In this document: positions 19,211 through 27,089 of the stretch, piece by piece
How the letters are laid out: every line of letters starts with the position of its first letter
How positions within the stretch are numbered: position 1 is the first letter of the stretch
DNA from: Sphingomonas sp. PR090111-T3T-6A
GTDB taxonomy: Bacteria; Pseudomonadota; Alphaproteobacteria; Sphingomonadales; Sphingomonadaceae
Assembly: GCF_000383095.1 (NCBI RefSeq)
Contig: NZ_AORL01000021.1
Location: 496,001 to 560,000, forward strand
Reading direction: 5' to 3'
Length of the DNA stretch: 64,000 nucleotides
Made by a program: the position numbers and the translations under genes
The notes under the pieces: model-generated
Database searches by the model: none
Seen by the model: only the letters and a program-made list of their open reading frames with translations
Told to the model about the DNA's origin: nothing

Positions 19211-19387
19211 TGCCCACCTCCGCCATCCGCTTCTGGCATAGCCGCGCGGAGAGGTCAGCCCATCTCGTCGCTTCTCATGCACATCTTGCACGGGTTGCGT
19301 TCGAGCGGGTGACCGGGATAAGCGGACGCCAGCCCGCCGCATGATGGGCAGCGGAAGCGCCGCCAGGCATTCCCTGAGCGGCGGCAC

Positions 19388-19477
<90 letters not shown>

Positions 19478-19636
19478 CCTATCCGACAGGTTTCCCGACT
19501 TATGTTCTCTAGGCTCATCGGGGCGGGGGCTGACGATGCAACGCGTCGTTTTCTCGAGGCGTCCTTCAAAACAGGTTCGTTTTAAGCAAGTCCGATCTGC
19601 AAGCGTTCCGGAAAGATCATGGCGAGGGGGCCCTCC

Positions 19637-22045
19637 ATGATCCGTCGATTGCTGAGTACGACCGTCTTTCCCGTTATCCTGACAGCTACCGCCGGGCAGG
19701 CAGCCCCCTCACCTCCGGCCGATCAAACCCCATCCAGCGTCATCGTCACCGCTCAGCGGCGCGATCAGCGGCTGGGTGACGTCGGCCTCGCGATGACGGT
19801 GCTTCCCGCGAGCAAGCTCCTGACACAGCGGGTGGAGGGAATGGCCGATCTGGCCCGCATCGTGCCGGGACTGAGCTATACCCCCAGCCCCAACGCCACG
19901 CCGGTCTACACCCTGCGCGGCGTCGGCTTCTACGAGACATCGGTCGCCGCCTACCCCGATGTCACCACCTATCTCGATCAGGCGCCACTGGCGCTCCCCG
20001 CCTTCACCACGCTGACCGCATTCGATCTGGAACGGGTGGAGGTGCTCAAGGGGCCGCAGGGCACATTGTTCGGCAACAATGCCACCGGCGGAGCGATCAA
20101 CTTCGTCGCCGCCAAGCCGCAGGGCCATCCCGAGGCCTCGATCGAGTTGGGCTATGGCCGGTTCAACCGGATCAACGCGCAAGGCTATGTCACCGGGCCG
20201 ATCGCACCCGATCTCGATGCCCGTTTCGCCTTCCGGCATAGCTCCGCCGACGACTGGCAGAAGAGCATCTCCCGGGACGACAGGCTCGGCCAGATCAACA
20301 ACTGGGCCGGACGGCTGCTGCTGGACTGGCGCCCCGATGACCGGCTGCGCTTCTCGCTCGATATCAATGGCTGGATCGACCGCTCCGATCCCGAGGCGCC
20401 GCAACTCGCCCGGCCGGTGACGCCGTCGGACCTTCAAGCCGCCATCGGCGCCACGGGTCCGACCGGCACGGTGACGCCCGATTTCCCGCTACTCACCGCC
20501 CCGGCCGCGCCCAAAGATCCCCGCGCGGCGGACTGGGACCCTCAATACCGCCCTTTCGCCAACAACAAGCTCGGCCAGATCGCGCTCACCTCCGCCTGGA
20601 CGCTGGCAACCGACGTCCAACTCACCTCGATCACCAACTATGTCGCCTATCGCATGTTCAACGCGACCGAGGGTGACGGCACGGCGCTGGTCGACCTAGA
20701 CATCATCGGCGACCGGGCTCATGCCCACAGCATCTTTCAGGAATTGCGCCTCGCCAATCTGGCGGAGGCCGACCGTCTCCACTGGGTGACAGGCGTCAGT
20801 CTCGATCGCACCCATGTTTATGAGCGGATTGATCTGCGCTTCCCCGATGCCTCGACCGGATCGATCCAAGGCTTCTCGGCGGATCGTTACGATTCCAACC
20901 AGCGCGTCCGCAGCGAGGCGCTGTTCGGCAATCTCGAATATAGGCTGACCCCACGACTGACGCTGAAAGGCGGCGCGCGCTACACTTGGGCTGATCGGCG
21001 GACCGTGAACGGCAGCTATCAGGCGCCCGGTTATGTCGAGCCCTTCCCCGGATCGCCGGGGATCACGAACCTCATCAACACTCTCTGGGGCACGATGCTG
21101 ACCCCACTCTTCTGCCCGGGGCAGGTTTTCACGCCCATCGCTCAGGGCGGTTCCGTCTCGGTCGATCCGGCGACTTGCCGGGCGGGCCTGTTTCGCGCGT
21201 CGCTCAACGAGCACAATGCCTCTTGGCGGGCGGGCGCGGACTATCATCTGTCACATGACCTGCTGCTCTATGCCAACGTCGCGAAGGGATGGAAAAACGG
21301 CAGCTTTCCGACGATCTCAGCCCCGGTTTACGACCAGTACCAGCCGGTGACACAGGAATCGCTGCTCGCCTATGAGGCGGGTCTGAAGGGAAAGCTGGCA
21401 GGCGGGGTAGCGACGTTCGACGCCTCCGCCTTCTATTACGACTATCGCGATAAGCAGGTTCGCGCGAAGACGGTGAACCCTATCTTCGGCATCCTCGACC
21501 AGCTCGTGAATGTGCCCCGATCCCACATCCTCGGCGTCGATACATCGATGACCCTGACCCCGGCGCGGGGCCTTTCTGCCGCGCTGGCCGGAACATGGCT
21601 CGACACCAAGGTCCGGCGCTATGACGGAATCGTCAGCGACGTGCTCGTCAATGGCCTGCTGGAGCCCGTGCGCGCGCCCTTTCGCGGGGCGCAGCTACCC
21701 TTCGCACCGCATTGGCAGGGTAGCGTGAGCGTGGACTACGCCACCGCGCTCGGCCAGGCATATCGCGGCAGCATCGGCGTCACCCTCGCGCTACAGAGCA
21801 AGAGTTATGCTTCACTCGAAAAGGCCCCTCAGAACCTCGCCGACGCCACGCTTCCGGGGCGCACCATCCTGGATCTGCGCGCCTCTATCGAGACAGTGAA
21901 CGGGCGCTGGCGGTTGGGATTGTGGGGCAAGAATGTCACCAACCGTTTCTATGTGACCAATGCGGTCCGGGCTTATGACACCATCATCCGATATACCGGA
22001 CGTCCCGCCGAATATGGCCTGACTCTCGCCTATCATTGGCGCTGA
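19637..22045 (+). CDS. TonB-dependent outer-membrane receptor
   Basis: An 802-aa beta-barrel transporter from ATG 19637 (GAGGGGG 6 bases upstream; ATG 19619 is an alternative). Signal peptide to about TATAGQA; TonB-box-like SSVIVTAQRRDQ; plug domain with VPGLSYTPSPNATPVYTLRGVG, FDLERVEVLKGPQGTLFGNN and GGAINFVAAKP; the barrel ends in RPAEYGLTLAYHWR with the terminal aromatic/Arg. It belongs to the iron-complex/'FecA-like' group that sphingomonads use for many substrates. The ligand is unknown. The convergent aldo/keto reductase ends 6 bases away. Confidence 0.93.
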   Translation: MIRRLLSTTVFPVILTATAGQAAPSPPADQTPSSVIVTAQRRDQRLGDVGLAMTVLPASKLLTQRVEGMADLARIVPGLSYTPSPNATPVYTLRGVGFYETSVAAYPDVTTYLDQAPLALPAFTTLTAFDLERVEVLKGPQGTLFGNNATGGAINFVAAKPQGHPEASIELGYGRFNRINAQGYVTGPIAPDLDARFAFRHSSADDWQKSISRDDRLGQINNWAGRLLLDWRPDDRLRFSLDINGWIDRSDPEAPQLARPVTPSDLQAAIGATGPTGTVTPDFPLLTAPAAPKDPRAADWDPQYRPFANNKLGQIALTSAWTLATDVQLTSITNYVAYRMFNATEGDGTALVDLDIIGDRAHAHSIFQELRLANLAEADRLHWVTGVSLDRTHVYERIDLRFPDASTGSIQGFSADRYDSNQRVRSEALFGNLEYRLTPRLTLKGGARYTWADRRTVNGSYQAPGYVEPFPGSPGITNLINTLWGTMLTPLFCPGQVFTPIAQGGSVSVDPATCRAGLFRASLNEHNASWRAGADYHLSHDLLLYANVAKGWKNGSFPTISAPVYDQYQPVTQESLLAYEAGLKGKLAGGVATFDASAFYYDYRDKQVRAKTVNPIFGILDQLVNVPRSHILGVDTSMTLTPARGLSAALAGTWLDTKVRRYDGIVSDVLVNGLLEPVRAPFRGAQLPFAPHWQGSVSVDYATALGQAYRGSIGVTLALQSKSYASLEKAPQNLADATLPGRTILDLRASIETVNGRWRLGLWGKNVTNRFYVTNAVRAYDTIIRYTGRPAEYGLTLAYHWR

Positions 22046-22051
22046 GAAGGA

Positions 22052-23095
22052 TCAGGCGACCGGCCGGTCCGGCGGTACGATCCACTCGTCATCGCCGCTC
22101 TTCACGCTGAGACGCTGGGCATCGTCCGCAAGGAAATCATGCGGGAAGCCGAGAGGGATCGCGCTCGCGGCGTCCAGTCGACGCAATTGGGCATCCGAGA
22201 GCGAGACGCCGGCTGCGCCCAGATTGTCGTGAAGCTGCTCCGTCGTGCGCGGCCCGACGATCGGGGTGATGCCACGCCCTATCTGCCACGCCAGAGCCAC
22301 CTGTGAGGGCGACACGCCCAATTCCGTGGCGACATCGATCAGCGCATCCATCGTGGCCGTTTTGATAGCGTCGCTCTCGCGATGGACGACACGGCCGAAG
22401 CCCGTCGCCCGCCCCTCCTCGCCGCGCCGATATTTCCCGGTGAGCAGGCCGCCGCCAAGCGGCGACCAACTCGCGACGCCAAGGCCCAGCGCATCGGCCA
22501 TCGGCAGAAGTTCCCGGTCGGCGCTGCGTTCGACGAGGCTGTATTCGATCTGGATGCCGATCAGCGGAGTCCAGCCGCGCAGCTCCGCCATCGTCGCCGC
22601 GCGGGCCACGCGCCATGCGGGAAAGTCCGAGAAGCCCGCGTAGAGAATCTTCCCTGCCCCTGCGAGATCGTCGAGCCCGCGCATGATCTCTTCACTCGCG
22701 GTCTCGCCATCGGGCATATGGACCCAATAGAGGTCGATCCTGTCGGTCCGCAGCCGGCGCAGGCTCTCCTCGACGGACAAGACCATGGCGCGGCGGCTGT
22801 TCCCGGTGGAGAGAGGCGTGCCGGCCATCCGCGCGCCCAGCGTATATTTGCTGGCCACCACGAACGCATCGCGATCCCGCGCCAGATATTCGCCGAGGAT
22901 CGTCTCGGATTCGCCGAACTGGTAGGAATCCGACGTATCGATGAAATTCCCGCCCGCCGCGCCATAGGCGTCCAGCATCCGGAAGACCTCATCGCGAGGG
23001 GCGCCATAGCCCCATGCGGTGCCGAACAATGCGCCGCCCAGCGCGATCTCGGAGCATCGCAGGCCCGTGCCCCGGCCGAAGGATCGATAGCGCAT
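22052..23095 (-). CDS. Aldo/keto reductase
   Basis: A cytoplasmic NADPH-dependent oxidoreductase of 347 aa. TIM-barrel AKR motifs: NFIDTSDSYQFGESETILG with the catalytic Tyr, VVASKYTLG (Lys), DLYWVHMPD (His), IQIEYSLVER, SPLGGGLLTGKYRRG, and VGPRTTEQLHDNL near the end. It starts 4 bases after the stop of an AraC regulator gene, suggesting co-transcription with and control by it. The substrate is unknown. Confidence 0.92.
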   Translation of the reverse strand: MRYRSFGRGTGLRCSEIALGGALFGTAWGYGAPRDEVFRMLDAYGAAGGNFIDTSDSYQFGESETILGEYLARDRDAFVVASKYTLGARMAGTPLSTGNSRRAMVLSVEESLRRLRTDRIDLYWVHMPDGETASEEIMRGLDDLAGAGKILYAGFSDFPAWRVARAATMAELRGWTPLIGIQIEYSLVERSADRELLPMADALGLGVASWSPLGGGLLTGKYRRGEEGRATGFGRVVHRESDAIKTATMDALIDVATELGVSPSQVALAWQIGRGITPIVGPRTTEQLHDNLGAAGVSLSDAQLRRLDAASAIPLGFPHDFLADDAQRLSVKSGDDEWIVPPDRPVA

Positions 23096-23099
23096 CTGT

Positions 23100-24017
23100 T
23101 CAATCGGCCCGACGGACGTCTTCGGGCGCCTGTCCGAAATGATGGCCCATCACCCGACGCAGATGGCGTTCATCCGCGAAGCCGGCGGCAAGCGCCACCT
23201 CCGCCACAGACCGGCGCGAACCGCGCAGCAGATCGGTCGCTCGATCGAGCCGCCGTTCGAGCAGCCATTGATGGGGCAGCCGGCCGGTTGCCGCCTGGAA
23301 GCCGCGCTGGAATGTCGGCACAGACATATCGAGCGCGTCGGCGATCTCGATCATCGGCACCTTGCCATCCAGATCCGCGCTCAGCATCTCCTTGGCCCGC
23401 CGCTCCTGCGCCGGCGTGAAGGTGACCTTTGCGCGGCGCGGACGGATGGGACGGGTCGTGCCGTAGGCGTTCGAGAGATAGGCGACGAAGCTGATGATGA
23501 TGTGGTCGACGAAGATCTGAGTCACCTCGTCGGGCCGCTCGAACGCGGGCAGCAACGCGAAACCGAGACCGCTCAGAACTCCATCGCTCACGCCGCTGCC
23601 GGGATCGCCGAGCAGAGTGTCGAGCGGCTTCTCCTCCTCCGTTTCGCGCAACACGTTCATCGTCTTGCGGGGCAGATAGAAGTGCAGATTATGAAAGGGG
23701 CTGACGCTGTTGACCATCGGCTCCTGCCGAAGATCGTAGATGCAGGTCGTGCCGGCCGTCAGCGCGGTCGTTCGGTGCGGGCGGCCAGCAAGCCAGAGAT
23801 CGTGGGTCGGGCAATCCCGCAACTGAAGCGTGACGAGAAAGGCATCCTCCAGCGGGATCGGTGCGGTGAGGCCATTATTGGCTTCGTCGCAACGGATCTG
23901 CGTCACGGCGATAGGCGAAGCCCCCTCGGGATGAACCGCGAAGGAGGGCGCGCGGCGCAAACGGAAGCATTCGCCCAGATGATCGCCGTAAGGGCTGCCG
24001 GCGATGGGCTTTTCCAT
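23100..24017 (-). CDS. AraC-family transcriptional regulator (paralogue 1)
   Basis: 305 aa from ATG 24017 (AAGGGG 5 bases upstream). The N-terminal ligand/cupin-like part includes DAFLVTLQLRD, GTTCIYDLRQEP and FHNLHFYLPRKTMNVL. The C-terminal two-HTH AraC domain (about 205-300) has MIEIADALDMSVPTFQRGFQ and VALAAGFADERHLRRVM. It is clearly related in sequence to the next gene upstream, so the pair arose by tandem duplication. Likely regulates the adjacent aldo/keto reductase and perhaps the receptor gene. Confidence 0.9.
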   Translation of the reverse strand: MEKPIAGSPYGDHLGECFRLRRAPSFAVHPEGASPIAVTQIRCDEANNGLTAPIPLEDAFLVTLQLRDCPTHDLWLAGRPHRTTALTAGTTCIYDLRQEPMVNSVSPFHNLHFYLPRKTMNVLRETEEEKPLDTLLGDPGSGVSDGVLSGLGFALLPAFERPDEVTQIFVDHIIISFVAYLSNAYGTTRPIRPRRAKVTFTPAQERRAKEMLSADLDGKVPMIEIADALDMSVPTFQRGFQAATGRLPHQWLLERRLDRATDLLRGSRRSVAEVALAAGFADERHLRRVMGHHFGQAPEDVRRAD

Positions 24018-24026
24018 GGACACCCC

Positions 24027-24947
24027 TTAACTCCCAGCCTCGACGCCGCAGCTTCGCCGCCATGCACCGGGCGTCACACCGACGGTCTTGGTGAATACGC
24101 GGGTGAAATGGCTCTGGTCGGCGAAGCCGGACGAAAGCGCGATCTCGGTCAACGTCAGCCGGCGATCCTCCATCAGCATCTTGGATACCTGGATGCGACG
24201 ATGGAGCAGCCACTGGTGCGGAGCGAGCCCCGTCGATTTCCGGAAAGCCCGGCCGAAATGCCCCGGGGAAAGGCCACATTGCCGGGCCACCTCGTCAAGC
24301 GAGACGCCGCCGTTGAGATTGGCCGCCAGCATCTCCTGCGCGCGCTTCTCCTGCCAGGCGGCAAGCCCGCCCTTCTTGTGGGCAGAGACCCGGCGAAGCC
24401 CGCCATAGGTCTGCGCGACATGGGCCGTCAGCGCGAGCGTCACATGGTCCAGGAACAGCTTGTTGACCTGCGCCGGGCAACTGAACGCCGAGAGCATCGA
24501 CATGCCGAGATTGCGCACAACGCCGTCATCCACGCCGCCTCCGGGCGTGTAGCTGAGTTCATCGACCTTGGGAGCGTGCGCTTCCTCCGCGATCGCATCC
24601 AGCGCGCGCCGGGGAATGTAGAAATGCAGGGAGTGGAAGGGCTTGTCGATCAGGAAACGAGGATCGCGCTTCAGATCATAGAGGCAGGTCTCCCCTGCCC
24701 GCAGCGTCTGAACGGGAGTCTTGCGATCATTTTCCCAATAATGCTGGTCCGCATATTCGACGACTTGCAGGGCCACGAGATAGGCATCCTCCTTTGCGAA
24801 GGAGCCTGACAGATTATAGTCCGGCCGTTCGGAGCGCACCTCCGTGATCGCGACATCCGCGCGATGGAATATTCGAGTGAGCTGGTAGGGTGCGGTCTCA
24901 AGCCGCATTCGCTCCTCAAACGCAGGGCCATAAGCGCCTCGATCCAT
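24027..24947 (-). CDS. AraC-family transcriptional regulator (paralogue 2)
   Basis: 306 aa from ATG 24947 (GGAGG 6 bases upstream). The N-terminal domain has DAYLVALQVVEY, GETCLYDLKRDP and FHSLHFYIPRRALDAI, matching the neighbour nearly segment by segment. The C-terminal AraC DNA-binding domain has DEVARQCGLSPGHFGRAFRK and IALSSGFADQSHFTRVF, a better match to the family consensus than its neighbour. The gap to the next gene is 9 bases. In-frame codons above 24947 lack a ribosome site. Confidence 0.9.
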   Translation of the reverse strand: MDRGAYGPAFEERMRLETAPYQLTRIFHRADVAITEVRSERPDYNLSGSFAKEDAYLVALQVVEYADQHYWENDRKTPVQTLRAGETCLYDLKRDPRFLIDKPFHSLHFYIPRRALDAIAEEAHAPKVDELSYTPGGGVDDGVVRNLGMSMLSAFSCPAQVNKLFLDHVTLALTAHVAQTYGGLRRVSAHKKGGLAAWQEKRAQEMLAANLNGGVSLDEVARQCGLSPGHFGRAFRKSTGLAPHQWLLHRRIQVSKMLMEDRRLTLTEIALSSGFADQSHFTRVFTKTVGVTPGAWRRSCGVEAGS

Positions 24948-25152
24948 GAAGGCCCTCCTCACGTCCAGAAATCGGCCCCGAAGGCCGAATCTCACCGGCT
25001 CCGCCTAAGTCTACGCCGCTTACTCCACGAAAGTCGAAACATGCCTATTGGACGAGCCCGAACGCAGCAATTCGCCCCATTCCGGAACGGAGCCGTTTCT
25101 GTTCGGATTCGTCAAAAGCCGACCCTTTTAATCCACCGACGGACGAGCGCTT

Positions 25153-25509
25153 CTACTGGAACCTGATCCTTTGCCAGTCAGCCGGGGAAAGGCCGGTGGC
25201 GCGCAGGAACACCCTCTGGAAATGGAGTTCGTCGACAAAACCACAGGCGATGGCGATATCCGCGAACGTCAGCGAACCCTCACGCAGGAGATCCTTTGCC
25301 TGTTCGATTCGCCGTTCGAGGATCCATTGCAATGGCGATGCGCCGACCGTCTGCGCAAAGGCCTTGCTGAACTCGGCCATCGACATGGCATATTCCCTCG
25401 CCACCTCTTCCACGACGCTGCCATCCGCCAGTCGGCTCGCCATTTTCTGAAGAGCATGTGCAAGCTGCTCGGGCGACAGACGGCGTGTCACACGTCCCTC
25501 CCTGCCCAT
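25153..25509 (-). CDS. Stand-alone AraC-type DNA-binding protein
   Basis: A 118-aa protein that is only an AraC HTH domain: SVVEEVAREYAMSMAEFSKAFAQ, SPLQWILERRIEQAKDLLR, FADIAIACGFVDELHFQRVF. Start ATG 25509 with GGAG 6 bases upstream. No ligand-binding domain is encoded upstream in frame. It could be a real small regulator (MarA/SoxS-like in size) or the remnant of a full-length AraC. It is oriented like the two AraC genes downstream, with a 205-base gap. Confidence 0.82.
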   Translation of the reverse strand: MGREGRVTRRLSPEQLAHALQKMASRLADGSVVEEVAREYAMSMAEFSKAFAQTVGASPLQWILERRIEQAKDLLREGSLTFADIAIACGFVDELHFQRVFLRATGLSPADWQRIRFQ

Positions 25510-25845
25510 CCGCCTCTCCACCCAGGCGAAACGCCACACATCGCAAACGGCAGTCGGTCGTGGGACCGCCCCAAACTCCCGCCCTTCGCGATCATTCTGT
25601 GGAATGGCGTATCACGGCCTCGCGACGTCACGATTGCTCGTTAGCGAGGCCTGTTGCCGAAAAACGCCGAATTTAAGCGGGTGTCGATTTGTAACAGGCA
25701 GGTGATCGCTGACACGAAACGGCTCATCGAAGACGCAGCCTATCCGTGCCGCCGCATAGCCGTTGTTAAGAGAGTCTTCGCCCGACAAGCCTAGGTAGCC
25801 ACCGGCAGCAGCCAGACCGCCACCACTCGAAATTGATGACAGCAA
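25510..25845. other. Intergenic region between divergent araC-type and GGDEF genes
   Basis: 336 bases between two genes transcribed away from each other. It must hold both promoters, but no convincing -35/-10 pair, operator or small gene was identified. A minus-strand open frame here (25612-25845) is Gly-rich at the start, lacks a recognisable domain and is not accepted as a gene. Confidence 0.4.
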
Positions 25846-27045
25846 ATGCAGATCGACCTCGCCACCCTCTATGATCTGGCCATCGGAACGCTACTGGTCG
25901 GCTTCGGGATGACCTTGTGGGAACGTCACGCTCATCCTCGGCGCCGCCGCGTGCTGAACAGTTGGGCGACGGGCTATCTGGCGCTGGCTCTTGGCTGTGT
26001 GGTCGCGATATTCCGATCCGCTATGCCCGCCGAGTCCGGCTGGGTGCTGGCCAATCTCATCATCGTCGCCGGCTATCTGCTGATCCTTGACGGCGTCGCC
26101 AGGCTGAACGGCCAGACCTATCGGACAAGCTCGATCCTGGTGCTCATTGTGCTCGCTTTGTCGTGGTGGATCGGAGGAATGCGGCTTCGCCAGATCTTCT
26201 GGGATCATGTCGCCGCTGTTCCGATCGCGCTGGTGAGCGGCGCCACGGCGTGGGAACTGGTGCGCAATCGGACGCTCGTACGGCTGCGTTCGCGTCCCGT
26301 GGTCGCGGCCATCGCCGGCGGGCATTGTCTTTTCTATGCCGTGCGGGCGTTCGTGATGCCGGTGGTCGCGGCGATCTACGGGCCGGACGTGCTTCCCATC
26401 TTCGGGAAGATCACGATGTTCGACGGCGTGCTCTATTCGGTCGCCATGCCGATGGGTTTGCTGGCGCTGATCCGCGAGGAAGCGCAGGAGCGATTGATCG
26501 CCGTGTCGCGCACGGATCACCTGACGGGGCTCGGCAATCGCCATCAATTCTTCGAGGATGGCGCCCGGTTGCTTGCGAGACATGGCCCCGATACCCCCCT
26601 TTCGCTCCTTGCCTTCGACCTCGACCATTTCAAGGCGATCAACGACCGCTTCGGCCACGCAACGGGCGATATGGTACTGAAGGCCTTTGCCCGGGTGGCG
26701 CGTGAGATATTGGGCCCGGACGCCATCCTTGCCCGACTTGGTGGCGAAGAGTTCGCGGCGCTCTTGCCGGGGCGCCCGATCCACGCCGCCAAGCATCTCG
26801 GCGAGAAGGTCGCGCAATATTTCTCGGAGGCGGCAGTGGATGGCAGCGAGCCCGATGTCCGGGCCACCGTCAGCATCGGCGTCGTCCAGCGAGACCGCGA
26901 CGCTCAGGATCTGACCGAGCTTCTGTCCGCCGCCGATCGAGCCCTCTATCGGGCCAAGACGCTCGGCCGGAACCGTATCGAGGTAGCAAGGCCGGCCAAT
27001 CTTGTCGTCCCGGATGACTCTCGCCGCTCCGCTCGGGGGGCGTGA
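25846..27045 (+). CDS. Membrane diguanylate cyclase (GGDEF)
   Basis: Makes the second messenger c-di-GMP. The 399-aa protein has an N-terminal membrane domain with about six hydrophobic segments (residues about 7-205) and no recognisable sensor family, then a GGDEF domain (about 220-380) with RTDHLTGLGNRHQFF, FDLDHFKAINDRFGHATGD and an active GGEEF signature in LARLGGEEFAALLPG. No RxxD product-inhibition site is seen right before the motif. No EAL domain. The stop overlaps a GTG of the next frame (GTGA), so the downstream hydrolase may be coupled. Confidence 0.92.
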   Translation: MQIDLATLYDLAIGTLLVGFGMTLWERHAHPRRRRVLNSWATGYLALALGCVVAIFRSAMPAESGWVLANLIIVAGYLLILDGVARLNGQTYRTSSILVLIVLALSWWIGGMRLRQIFWDHVAAVPIALVSGATAWELVRNRTLVRLRSRPVVAAIAGGHCLFYAVRAFVMPVVAAIYGPDVLPIFGKITMFDGVLYSVAMPMGLLALIREEAQERLIAVSRTDHLTGLGNRHQFFEDGARLLARHGPDTPLSLLAFDLDHFKAINDRFGHATGDMVLKAFARVAREILGPDAILARLGGEEFAALLPGRPIHAAKHLGEKVAQYFSEAAVDGSEPDVRATVSIGVVQRDRDAQDLTELLSAADRALYRAKTLGRNRIEVARPANLVVPDDSRRSARGA

Positions 27046-27089
27046 CCGATCCGATTGTCCCGGACGGCAGCACCCGTTACGCATTCGGC

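Noticed and set aside
24948-25152. N-terminal ligand domain of the short AraC protein or another gene in this gap
   Set aside because: No open frame of the right strand continues, and no similarity to the N-terminal domains of the neighbouring AraC genes was seen.
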